Below, one piece after another: positions 50,607 through 62,640 of a stretch of DNA of 64,000 bases. The notes under the pieces are model-generated. The model had not been told where the DNA came from, ran no database searches, and saw nothing but the letters and a program-made list of their open reading frames with translations. How positions within the stretch are numbered: the stretch's first letter is position 1; each line of letters begins with the position of its first letter. A program made the position numbers and the translations under genes. Source of the DNA: Ptiloglossa arizonensis (Eukaryota > Arthropoda > Insecta > Hymenoptera > Colletidae); contig NW_027478880.1 in the NCBI RefSeq assembly GCF_051014685.1, positions 1-64,000 of the forward strand, read 5' to 3'.

Positions 50607-51314
50607 CCGCTGTAATCGGGCGAGTTTCTACTTTCAGACGCAACAGGAATTTTTGAGTTAGGTCATTCCGTTCGCGAGATATGGGAGTTTGAAGCCAAGG
50701 AATGGTTGAGAAGGCAAAAAATTTTTCGCAATTCAGCTGCTCCAAACGCTTAACCAGAATGGCCTAGGGAAAAAACACACATACCGTTGTAATCGGGCGA
50801 GTTTCTACTTTCAGATGCAACAGGAATTTTTGGGTTACGACAATCCGTTCGCGAGATATGGGAGTTTGAAGCCAAGAAATGGTTGAGAAGGCAGAAAATT
50901 TTTCGCAATTCTGCTGCTCCAAACGCTTAACAAGAATGGCCTAGGGAAAAAATACACATATCGTTGTAATCGGGCGAGTTTCTACTTTCAGATGCAACAG
51001 GAATTTTTTGGTTAGGTCAATCCGTTCGCGAGATATGGGAGTTTGAAGCTAAGAAATGGTTGAGAAGACAACAAATTTTTCGCACTTCTGCTGCTCCAAA
51101 CGCTTAACCAGAATGGCCTAGGGAAAAAATACACATACCGTTGTAATCGGGCGAGTTTCTACTTTCAGATGCAGTAGGAATTTTTGGGTTAGGTCAATCC
51201 GTTCGCGAGATATGGGAGTTTGAAGCTAAGAAATGGTTGAGAAGACAACAAATTTTTCGCACTTCTGCTGCTCCAAACGCTTAACCAGAATGGCCTAGGG
51301 AAAAAATACACATA

Positions 51315-53615
51315 CCGCTGTAATCGGGCGAGTTTCTGCTTTCAGATGCAATAGGAATTTTTGGGTTAGGTCAATCCGTTCGCGAGATATGGGAGTTTGA
51401 AGCCAAGAAATGGTTGAGAAGGCAAAAAATTTTTCGCAATTCTGCTGCTCCAAACGCTTAACCAGAATGGCCTAGGGAAAAAATAAACATACCGTTGTAA
51501 TCGGGCGAGTTTCTACTTTCAGAAGCAACAGGAACTTTTGGTTTAGGTCAATCCGTTCGCGAGATATGGGAGTTTGAAGCTAAGAAATGGTTGAGAAGAC
51601 AACAAATTTTTCGCAATTCTGCTGCTCCAAACGCTTAACCAGAATGGCCTAGGGAAAAAATACACATACCGTTGTAATCGGGCGAGTTTCTACTTTCAGA
51701 TGCAGTAGGAATTTTTGGGTTAGGTCAATCCGTTCGCGAGATATGGGAGTTTGAAGCCAAGAAATGGTTGAGAAGGCAAAAAATTTTTCGCAATTCTGCT
51801 GCTCCAAACGCTTAACAAGAATGGCCTAGGGAAAAAATACACATACCGTTGTAATCGGGCGAGTTTCTACTTTCAGATGCAACAGGAATTTTTTGGTTAG
51901 GTCAATCCGTTCGCGAGATATGGGAGTTTGAAGCTAAGAAATGGTTGAGAAGACAACAAATTTTTCGCACTTCTGCTGCTCCAAACGCTTAACCAGAATG
52001 GCCTAGGGAAAAAATACACACACCGCTGTAATCGGGCGAGTTTCTACTTTCAGACGCAACAGGAATTTTTGAGTTAGGTCATTCCGTTCGCGAGATATGG
52101 GAGTTTGAAGCCAAGGAATGGTTGAGAAGGCAAAAAATTTTTCGCAATTCAGCTGCTCCAAACGCTTAACCAGAATGGCCTAGGGAAAAAATACACATAC
52201 CATTGTAATCGGGCGAGTTTCTACTTTCAGATGCAACAGGAATTTTTGGGTTACGACAATCCGTTCGCGAGATATGGGAGTTTGAAGCCAAGAAATGGTT
52301 GAGAAGGCAGAAAATTTTTCGCAATTCTGCTGCTCCAAACGCTTAACAAGAATGGCCTAGGGAAAAAATACACATATCGTTGTAATCGGGCGAGTTTCTA
52401 CTTTCAGATGCAACAGGAATTTTTTGGTTAGGTCAATCCGTTCGCGAGATATGGGAGTTTGAAGATAAGAAATGGTTGAGAAGACAACAAATTTTTCGCA
52501 CTTCTGCTGCTCCAAACGCTTAACCAGAATGGCCTAGGGAAAAAATACACATACCGTTGTAATCGGGCGAGTTTCTACTTTCAGATGCAATAGGAATTTT
52601 TGGGTTAGGTCAATCCGTTCGCGAGATATGGGAGTTTGAAGCCAAGAAATGGTTGAGAAGGCAAAAAATTTTTCGCAATTCTGCTGCTCCAATCGCTTAA
52701 CAAGAATGGCCTAGGGAAAAAATTCACATACCGTTGTAATCGGGCGAGTTTCTACTTTCAGACGCTACAGGAATTTTTGGGTTAGGTCAATCCGTTCGCG
52801 AGATATGGGAGTTTGACGCTAAGAAATGGTTGAGAGGACAACAAATTTTTCCCAATTCTGCTGCTCCAAACGCTTAACCAGAATGGCCTAGGGAAAAAAT
52901 ACACATACCGTTGTAATCGGGCGAGTCTCTACTTTCAGATGCAGTAGGAATTTTTGGGTTAGGTCAATCCGTTCGCGAGATATGGGAGTTTGAAGCCAAG
53001 AAATGGTTGAGAAGGCAAAAAATTTTTCACAATTCTGCTGCTCCACACGCTTAACCAGAATGGCCTAGGGAAAAAATACACATACCGTTGTAATCGGGCG
53101 AGTTTCTACTTTCAGATGCAACAGGAATTTTTGGGTTACGACAATCCGTTCGCGAGATATGGGAGTTTGAAGCCAAGAAATGGTTGAGAAGGCAGAAAAT
53201 TTTTCGCAATTCTGCTGCTCCAAACGCTTAACAAGAATGGCCTAGGGAAAAAATACACATATCGTTGTAATCGGGCGAGTTTCTACTTTCAGATGAAACA
53301 GGAATTTTTTGGTTAGGTCAATCCGTTCGCGAGATATGGGAGTTTGAAGCTAAGAAATGGTTGAGAAGACAACAAATTTTTCGCAATTCTGCTGCTCCAA
53401 ACGCTTAACCAGAATGGCCTAGGGAAAAAATACACATACCGTTGTAATCGGGCGAGTTTCTACTTTCAGATGCAGTAGGAATTTTTGGGTTAGGTCAATC
53501 CGTTCGCGAGATATGGGAGTTTGAAGCCAAGAAATGGTTGAGAAGGCAAAAAATTTTTCGCAATTCTGCTGCTCCACACGCTTAACCAGAATGGCCTAGG
53601 GAAAAAATACACATA
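51315..53615 (+). repeat. 13-monomer variant of the region 4 repeat
   Basis: The order is a, b, c, i, j, k (beginning CCATTG at 52200), l (GAAGATAAG), a-like (CCAATCGCTTAACAAG, AATTCACATA), d, e, f, g, h. The first eight follow the order at 42290-43700, 51 monomers upstream. The following b and c are missing here. Confidence 0.85.
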
Positions 53616-56092
53616 CCGTTGTAATCGGGCGAGTTTCTACTTTCAGATGCAACAGGAATTTTTGGGTTAGGACAATCCGTTCGCGAGATATGGGAGTTTG
53701 AAGCCAAGAAATGGTTGAGAAGGCAGAAAATTTTTCGCAATTCTGCTGCTCCAAACGCTTAACAAGAATGGCCTAGGGAAAAAATACACATACCGTTGTA
53801 ATCGGGCGAGTTTCTACTTTCAGATGCAACAGGAATTTTTGGGTTAGGTCAATCCGTTCGCGAGATATGGGAGTTTGAAGCTAAGGAATGGTTGAGAAGA
53901 CAACAAATTTTTCGCAATTCTGCTGCTCCAAACGCTTAACAAGAATGGCCTAGGGTAAAAATACACATACCGCTGTAATCGGGCGAGTTTCTACTTTCAG
54001 ACGCAACAGGAATTTTTGAGTTAGGTCAATCCGTTCGCGAGATATGGGAGTTTGAAGCGAAGGAATGGTTGAGAAGGCGAAAAATTTTTCGCAATTCTGC
54101 TGCTCCAAACGCTTAACCAGAATGGCCTAGGGAAAAAATACACATACCGTTGTAATCGGGCGAGTTTCTACTTTCAGATGCAACAGGAATTTTTGGGTTA
54201 GGTCAATCCGTTCGCGAGATATGGGAGTTTGACGCTAAGAAATGGTTGAGGAGACATCAAATTTTTCGCAATTCTGCTGCTCCAAACGCTTAACCAGAAT
54301 GGCCTAGGGAAAAAATACACATACCGCTGTAATCGGGCGAGTTTCTACTTTCAGATGCAGTAGGAATTTTTGGGTTAGGTCAATCCGTTCGCGAGATATG
54401 GGAGTTTGAAGCCAAGAAATGGTTGAGAAGGCAAAAAATTTTTCGCAATTCTGCTGCTCCAAACGCTTAACAAGAATGGCCTAGGGAAAAAATACACATA
54501 CCGTTGTAATCGGGCGAGTTTCTACTTTCAGACGCTACAGGAATTTTTGGGTTAGGTCAATCCGTTCGCGAGATATGGGAGTTTGACGCTAAGAAATGGT
54601 TGAGAGGACAACAAATTTTTCCCAATTCTGCTGCTCCAAACGCTTAACCAGAATGGCCTAGGGAAAAAATACACATACCGTTGTAATCGGGCGAGTTTCT
54701 ACTTTCAGATGCAGTAGGAATTTTTGGGTTAGGTCAATCCGTTCGCGAGATATGGGAGTTTGAAGCCAAGAAATGGTTGAGAAGGCAAAAAATTTTTCAC
54801 AATTCTGCCGCTCCACACGCTTAACCAGAATGGCCTAGGGAAAAAATACACATACCGTTGTAATCGGGCGAGTTTCTACTTTCAGATGCAACAGGAATTT
54901 TTGGGTTACGACAATCCGTTCGCGAGATATGGGAGTTTGAAGCCAAGAAATGGTTGAGAAGGCAAAAAATTTTTCGCAATTCAGCTGCTCCAAACGCTTA
55001 ACCAGAATGGCCTAGGGAAAAAATACACACACCGCTGTAATCGGGCGAGTTTCTACTTTCAGATGCAGTAGGAATTTTTGGGTTAGGTCAATCCGTTCGC
55101 GAGATATGGGAGTTTGAAGCCAAGAAATGGTTGAGAAGGCAAAAAATTTTTCGCAATTCTGCTGCTCCAAACGCTTAACAAGAATGGCCTAGGGAAAAAA
55201 TACACATACCGTTGTAATCGGGCGAGTTTCTACTTTCAGACGCTACAGGAATTTTTGGGTTAGGTCAATCCGTTCGCGAGATATGGGAGTTTGACGCTAA
55301 GAAATGGTTGAGAAGGCAGAAAATTTTTCGCAATTCTGCTGCTCCAAACGCTTAACAAGAATGGCCTAGGGAAAAAATACACATATCGTTGTAATCGGGC
55401 GAGTTTCTACTTTCAGATGCAACAGGAATTTTTTGGTTAGGTCCATCCGTTCGCGAGATATGGGAGTTTGAAGCTAAGAAATGGTTGAGAAGACAACAAA
55501 TTTTTCGCACTTCTGCTGCTCCAAACGCTTAACCAGAATGGCCTAGGGAAAAAATACACATACCGTTGTAATCGGGCGAGTTTCTACTTTCAGATGCAGT
55601 AGGAATTTTTGGGTTAGGTCAATCCGTTCGCGAGATATGGGAGTTTGAAGCCAAGAAATGGTTGAGAAGGCAAAAAATTTTTCACAATTCTGCTGCTCCA
55701 CACGCTTAACCAGAATGGCCTAGGGAAAAAATACACATACCGTTGTAATCGGGCGAGTTTCTACTTTCAGATGCAACAGGAATTTTTGGGTTACGACAAT
55801 CCGTTCGCGAGATATGGGAGTTTGAAGCCAAGAAATGGTTGAGAAGGCAGAAAATTTTTGCAATTCTGCTGCTCCAAACGCTTAACAAGAATGGCCTAGG
55901 GAAAAAATACACATATCGTTGTAATCGGGCGAGTTTCTACTTTCAGATGCAACAGGAATTTTTTGGTTAGGTCAATCCGTTCGCGAGATATGGGAGTTTG
56001 AAGCTAAGAAATGGTTGAGAAGACAACAAATTTTTCGCACTTCTGCTGCTCCAAACGCTTAACCAGAATGGCCTAGGGAAAAAATACACATA
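53616..56092 (+). repeat. Large duplicated block, copy gamma
   Basis: Starts with GGGTTAGGACAATCC and follows copies alpha and beta (7788 bp, exactly 44 x 177, after beta). It shares TCTGCCGCTCCACACGC with alpha and the one-base loss ATTTTTGCAATTC (near 55858) with both. Two extra monomers, part of a rearranged stretch at about 54855-55385, raise the offset from beta to 8142 bp (46 x 177) at the end. Confidence 0.88.
54855..55385 (+). repeat. Three rearranged monomers, two of them hybrids
   Basis: The monomer at 54855-55031 begins as k (TTACGACAATCC) and ends as j (AAGGCAAAAAA, TTCAG, ACACACA). The next, 55032-55208, is a GCAGTAGG type. The third, 55209-55385, begins as d (GCTACAGG, GACGCTAAG) and ends as k (AAGGCAGAAAA, AACAAG, CATATCG). 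Together they look like a piece inserted by two exchanges inside monomers. Confidence 0.75.
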
Positions 56093-59000
56093 CCGCTGTA
56101 ATCGGGCGAGTTTCTACTTTCAGATGCAACAGGAATTTTTTGGTTAGGTCAATCCGTTCGCGAGATATGGGAGTTTGAAGCTAAGAAATGGTTGAGAAGA
56201 CAACAAATTTTTCGCACTTCTGCTGCTCCAAACGCTTAACCAGAATGGCCTAGGGAAAAAATACACATACCGTTGTAATCGGGCGAGTTTCTACTTTCAG
56301 ATGCAGTAGGAATTTTTGGGTTAGGTCAATCCGTTCGCGAGATATGGGAGTTTGAAGCCAAGAAATGGTTGAGAAGGCAAAAAATTTTTCGCAATTCTGC
56401 TGCTCCACACGCTTAACCAGAATGGCCTAGGGAAAAAATACACATACCGTTGTAATCGGGCGTGTTTCTACTTTCAGATGCAACAGGAATTTTTGGGTTA
56501 GGACAATCCGTTCGCGAGATATGGGAGTTTGAAGCCAAGAAATGGTTGAGAAGGCAGAAAATTTTTCGCAATTCTAATGCTCCAAACGCTTAACAAGAAT
56601 GGCCTAGGGAAAAAATACACATACCGTTGTAATCGGGCGAGTTTCTACTTTCAGGTGCAACAGGAATTTTTGGGTTAGGTCAATCCGTTCGCGAGATATG
56701 GGAGTTTGAAACTAAGGAATGGTTGAGAAGACAACAAATTTTTCGCAATTCTGCTGCTCCAAACGCTTAACAAGAATGGCCTAGGGTAAAAATACACATA
56801 CCGCTGTAATCGGGCGAGTTTCTACTTTCAGACGCAACAGGAATTTTTGAGTTAGGTCAATCCGTTCGCGAGATATGGGAGTTTGAAGCCAAGGAATGGT
56901 TGAGAAGGCGAAAAATTTTTCGCAATTCTGCTGCTCCAAACGCTTAACAAGAATGACCTAGGGTAAAAATACACACACCACTGTAATCGGGCGAGTTTCT
57001 ACTTTCAGACGCAACAGGAATTTTTGAGTTAGGTCAATCCGTTCACGAGATATGGGAGTTTGAAGCCAAGGAATGGTTGAGAAGGCAAAAAATTTTTCGC
57101 AATTCAGCTGCTCCAAACGCTTAACCAGAATGGCCTAGGGAAAAAATACACATACCGCTGTAATCGGGCGAGTTTCTACTTTCAGATGCAATAGGAATTT
57201 TTGGGTTAGGTCAATCCGTTCGCGAGATATGGGAGTTTGAAGCCAAGAAATGGTTGAGAAGGCAAAAAATTTTTCGCAATTCTGCTGCTCCAAACGCTTA
57301 ACAAGAATGGCCTAGGGAAAAAATACACATACCGTTGTAATCGGGCGAGTTTCTACTTTCAGATGCAACAGGAATTTTTGGGTTAGGTCAATCCGTTCGA
57401 GAGATATGGGAGTTTGACGCTAAGAAATGGTTGAGAAGACAACAAATTTTTCGCAATTCTGCTGCTCCAAACGCTTAACCAGAATGGCCTAGGGAAAAAA
57501 TACACATACCGTTGTAATCGGGCGAGTTTCTACTTTCAGATGCAATAGGAATTTTTGGGTTAGGTCAATCCGTTCGCCAGATATGGGAGTTTGAAGCCAA
57601 GAAATGGTTGAGAAGGTAAAAAATTTTTCGCAATTCTGCTGCTCCAAACGCTTAACCAGAATGGCCTAGGGAAAAAATACACATACCGCTGTAATCGGGC
57701 GAGTTTCTACTTTCAGATACAATAGGAATTTTTGGGTTAGGTCAATCCGTTCGCGAGATATGGGAGTTTGAAGCCAAGAAATGGTTGAGAAGGCAGAAAA
57801 TTTTTCGCAATTCTGCTGCTCCAAACGCTTAACAAGAATCGCCTAGGGTAAAAATACACATACCGCTGTAATCGGGCGAGTTTCTACTTTCAGACGAAAC
57901 AGGAATTTTTGAGTTATGTCAATCCGTTCGCGAGATATGGGAGTTTGAATCCAAGGAATGGTTGAGAAGGCAAAAAATTTTTCGCAATTCAGCTGCTCCA
58001 AACGCTTAACCAGAATGGCCTAGGGAAAAAATACACATACCGCTGTAATCGGGCGAGTTTCTGCTTTCAGATGCAATAGGAATTTTTGGGTTAGGTCAAT
58101 CCGTTCGCGAGATATGGGAGTTTGACGCTAAGAAATGGTTGAGAGGACAACAAATTTTTCGCAATTCTGCTGCTCCAAACGCTTAACCAGAATGGCCTAG
58201 GGAAAAATACACATACCGTTGTAATCGGGCGAGTTTCTACTTTCAGATGCAGTAGGAATTTTTGGGTTAGGTCAATCCGTTCGAGAGATATGGGAGTTTG
58301 ACGCTAAGAAATGGTTGAGAAGACAACAAATTTTTCGCAATTCTGCTGCTCCAAACGCTTAACCAGAATGGCCTAGGGAAAAAATACACATACCGTTGTA
58401 ATCGGGCGAGTTTCTACTTTCAGATGCAATAGGAATTTTTGGGTTAGGTCAATCCGTTCGCCTGATATGGGAGTTTGAAGCCAAGAAATGGTTGAGAAGG
58501 CAAAAAATTTTTCGCAATTCTGCTGCTCCAAACGCTTAACCAGAATGGCCTAGGGAAAAAATAAACATACCGTTGTAATCGGGCGAGTTTCTACTTTCAG
58601 AAGCAACAGGAACTTTTGGTTTAGGTCAATCCGTTCGCGAGATATGGGAGTTTGAAGCTAAGAAATGGTTGAGAAGACAACAAATTTTTCGCACTTCTGC
58701 TGCTCCAAACGCTTAACCAGAATGGCCTAGGGAAAAAATACACAAACCGTTGTAATCGGGCGAGTTTCTACTTTCAGATGCAGTAGGAATTTTTGGGTTA
58801 GGTCAATCCGTTCGCGAGATATGGGAGTTTGAAGCCAAGAAATGGTTGAGAAGGCAAAAAATTTTTCGCAATTCTGCTGCTCCAAACGCTTAACAAGAAT
58901 GGCCTAGGGAAAAAATACACATACCGTTGTAATCGGGCGAGTTTCTACTTTCAGACGCTACAGGAATTTTTGGGTTAGGTCAATCCGTTCGCGAGATATG

Positions 59001-59808
59001 GGAGTTTGACGCTAAGAAATGGTTGAGAAGACAACAAATTTTTCGCAATTCTGCTGCTCCAAACGCTTAACCAGAATGGCCTAGGGAAAAAATACACATA
59101 CCGTTGTAATCGGGCGAGTTTCTACTTTCAGAGGCAATAGGAATTTTTGGGTCAGGTCAATCCGTTCGCCAGATATGGGAGTTTGAAGCCAAGAAATGGT
59201 TGAGAAGGCAAAAAATTTTTCGCAATTCTGCTGCTCCAAACGCTTAACAAGAATGGCCTAGGGAAAAAATAGACATACCGTTGTAATCGGGCGAGTTTCT
59301 ACTTTCAGATGCAACAGGAATTTTTGGGTTAGGTCAATCCGTTCGAGAGATATGGGAGTTTGACGCTAAGAAATGGTTGAGAAGACAACAAATTTTTCGC
59401 AATTCTGCTGCTCCAAACGCTTAACCAGAATGGCCTAGGGAAAAAATACACATACCGTTGTAATCGGGCGAGTTTCTACTTTCAGATGCAGCAGGAATTT
59501 TTGGGTTAGGTCAATCCGTTCGCGAGATATGGGAGTTTGACGCTAAGAAATGGTTGAGAGGACAACAAATTTTTCGCAATTCTGCTGCTCCAAACGCTTA
59601 ACCAGAATGGCCTAGGGAAAAAATACACATACCGTTGTAATCGGGCGAGTTTCTACTTTCAGATGCAACAGGAATTTTTGGGTTAGGTCAATCCGTTCGA
59701 GAGATATGGGAGTTTGACGCTAAGAAATGGTTGAGAGGACAACAAATTTTTCGCAATTCTGCTGCTCCAAACGCTTAACCAGAATGGCCTAGGGAAAAAA
59801 TACACATA
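56093..59808 (+). repeat. Mosaic of subtypes, region 5
   Basis: It starts with region 4 types, including a further GGGTTAGGACAATCC monomer at 56447 with CGGGCGTGTTTC and TCTAATGCTCC. From about 56799 it changes to types like those near 11.7-15.4 kb and 24-29 kb: AAGGCGAAAAA, ACACACA, TTCGAGAG, TTCGCCAG, GATACAATAGG and GAATCCAAGG. Nothing besides satellite is seen. Confidence 0.8.
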
Positions 59809-60693
59809 CCGTTGTAATCGGGCGAGTTTCTACTTTCAGATAAAGTAGGAATTTTTGGGTTAGGTCATTTCGTTCGCGAGATATGGGAGTTTGAAGCCAA
59901 GAAATGGTTGAGAAGGCAAAAAATTTTTCGCAATTCTGCTGCTCCAAACGCTTAACCAGAATGGCCTAGGTTAAAAATAAACATACCGTTGTAATCGGGC
60001 GAGTTTCTACTTTCAGAAGCAACAGGAACTTTTGGTTTAGGTCAATCCGTTCGCGAGATATGGGAGTTTGAAGCTAAGAAATGGTTGAGAAGACAACAAA
60101 TTTTTCGCACTTCTGCTGCTCCAAACGCTTAACCAGAATGGCCTAGGGAAAAAATACACATACCGCTGTAATCGGGCGAGTTTCTACTTCCAGATGCAAT
60201 AGGAATTTTTGGGTTAGGTCAATCCGTTCGCGAGATATGGGAGTTTGAAGCCAAGAAATGGTTGAGAAGGCAAAAAATTTTTCGCAATTCTGCTGCTCCA
60301 AACGCTTAACCAGAGTGGCCTAGGGAAAAAATAAACATACCGCTGTAATCGGGCGAGTTTCTACTTTCAGACGCTACAGGAATTTTTGGGTGAGGTCAAT
60401 CCGTTCGCGAGATATGGGAGTTTGACGCTAAGAAATGGTTGAGAGGACAACAAATTTTTCGCAATTCTGCTGCTCCAAACGCTTAACCAGAATGGCCTAG
60501 GGAAAAAATACACATACCGTTGTAATCGGGCGAGTTTCTACTTTCAGATACAGTAGGAATTTTTGGGTTAGGTCAATTCGTTCGCGAGATATGGGAGTTT
60601 GAAGCCAAGAAATGGTTGAGAAGGCAAAAAATTTTTCACAATTCTGCTGCTCCACACGCTTAACCAGAATGGCCTAGGGAAAAAATACACATA
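59809..60693 (+). repeat. Region 6 five-monomer repeat, divergent copy
   Basis: The order is GATAAAGTAGG with GTCATTTCG and AGGTTAAAAATAAACATA; GAAGCAACAGGAAC; GCAATAGG; GCTACAGG with GGGTGAGG; GATACAGTAGG with CACAATTC. The first type returns at 60694, exactly 885 bp on, and the second at 60871. The last two monomers differ in subtype from those in the next units. Confidence 0.82.
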
Positions 60694-60870
60694 CCGTTGT
60701 AATCGGGCGAGTTTCTACTTTCAGATAAAGTAGGAATTTTTGTGTTAGGTCATTTCGTTCGCGAGATATGGGAGTTTGAAGCCAAGAAATGGTTGAGAAG
60801 GCAAAAAATTTTTCGCAATTCTGCTGCTCCAAACGCTTAACCAGAATGGCCTAGGTTAAAAATAAACATA

Positions 60871-61755
60871 CCGTTGTAATCGGGCGAGTTTCTACTTTCA
60901 GAAGCAACAGGAACTTTTGGTTTAGGTCAATCCGTTCGCGAGATATGGGAGTTTGAAGCTAAGAAATGGTTGAGAAGACAACAAATTTTTCGCACTTCTG
61001 CTGCTCCAAACGCTTAACCAGAATGGCCTAGGGAAAAAATACACATACCGCTGTAATCGGGCGAGTTTCTACTTTCAGATGCAATAGGAATTTTTGGGTT
61101 AGGTCAATCCGTTCGCGAGATATGCGAGTTTGAAGCCAAGAAATGGTTGAGAAGGCAAAAAATTTTTCGCAATTCTGCTGCTCCAAACGCTTAACCAGAA
61201 TGGCCTAGGGAAAAAATAAACATACCGTTGTAATCGGGGGAGTTTCTACTTTCAGATGCAACAGGAATTTTTGGGTTAGGTCAATCCGTTCGCGAGATAT
61301 GGGAGTTTGACGCTAAGAAATGGTTGAGAGGACAACAAATTTTTCGCAATTCTGCTGCTCCAAACGCTTAACCAGAATGGCCTAGGGAAAAAATACACAT
61401 ACCGTTGTAATCGGGCGAGTTTCTACTTTCAGATGCAGTAGGAATTTTTGGGTTAGGTCAATCCGTTCGCGAGATATGGGAGTTTGAAGCCAAGAAATGG
61501 TTGAGAAGGCAAAAAATTTTTCGCAATTCTGCTGCTCCAAACCCTTAACAAGAATGGCCTAGGGAAAAAATACACATACCGTTGTAATCGGGCGAGTTTC
61601 TACTTTCAGATGCAATTGGAATTTTTGGGTTAGGTCAATCCGTTCGCGAGATATGGGAGTTTGAAGCCAAGAAATGGTTGAGAAGGCAACAAATTTTTCG
61701 CAATTCTGCTGCTCCAAACGCTTAACCAGAATGGCCTAGGGAAAAAATAAACATA
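60871..61755 (+). repeat. Region 6 five-monomer (885-bp) repeat, copy 1
   Basis: The order is GAAGCAACAGGAAC; GCAATAGG with GAGATATGCGAG; CGGGGGAG with GACGCTAAG and AGAGGACAAC; GCAGTAGG with AAACCCTTAACAAG; GCAATTGG with AAGGCAACAAA. It is tandemly repeated next. Confidence 0.92.
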
Positions 61756-62640
61756 CCGTTGTAATCGGGCGAGTTTCTACTTTCAGAAGCAACAGGAACT
61801 TTTGGTTTAGGTCAATCCGTTCGCGAGATATGGGAGTTTGAAGCTAAGAAATGGTTGAGAAGACAACAAATTTTTCGCACTTCTGCTGCTCCAAACGCTT
61901 AACCAGAATGGCCTAGGGAAAAAATACACATACCGCTGTAATCGGGCGAGTTTCTACTTTCAGATGCAATAGGAATTTTTGGGTTAGGTCAATCCGTTCG
62001 CGAGATATGCGAGTTTGAAGCCAAGAAATGGTTGAGAAGGCAAAAAATTTTTCGCAATTCTGCTGCTCCAAACGCTTAACCAGAATGGCCTAGGGAAAAA
62101 ATAAACATGCCGTTGTAATCGGGGGAGTTTCTACTTTCAGATGCAACAGGAATTTTTGGGTTAGGTCAATCCGTTCGCGAGATATGGGAGTTTGACGCTA
62201 AGAAATGGTTGAGAGGACAACAAATTTTTCGCAATTCTGCTGCTCCAAACGCTTAACCAGAATGGCCTAGGGAAAAAATACACATACCGTTGTAATCGGG
62301 CGAGTTTCTACTTTCAGATGCAGTAGGAATTTTTGGGTTAGGTCAATCCGTTCGCGAGATATGGGAGTTTGAAGCCAAGAAATGGTTGAGAAGGCAAAAA
62401 ATTTTTCGCAATTCTGCTGCTCCAAACCCTTAACAAGAATGGCCTAGGGAAAAAATACACATACCATTGTAATCGGGCGAGTTTCTACTTTCAGATGCAA
62501 TTGGAATTTTTGGGTTAGGTCAATCCGTTCGCGAGATATGGGAGTTTGAAGCCAAGAAATGGTTGAGAAGGCAACAAATTTTTCGCAATTCTGCTGCTCC
62601 AAACGCTTAACCAGAATGGCCTAGGGAAAAAATACACATA
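61756..62640 (+). repeat. Region 6 five-monomer (885-bp) repeat, copy 2
   Basis: Same five monomers at exactly 885 bp, sharing GAGATATGCGAG, AAACCCTTAACAAG and GCAATTGG. The differences I noticed are CATGCCGTTG and CATACCATTG at two monomer junctions. Confidence 0.92.

Larger units (their letters stand above)
48128..51314 (+). repeat. 18-monomer variant of the region 4 repeat
   Basis: The order is a to i, then e to i again, then j, k, l, m: 18 monomers, one more base than 18 x 177 because of an A-run insertion near 48471. It is the reference 13-mer expanded by an internal 5-mer duplication. Confidence 0.88.
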
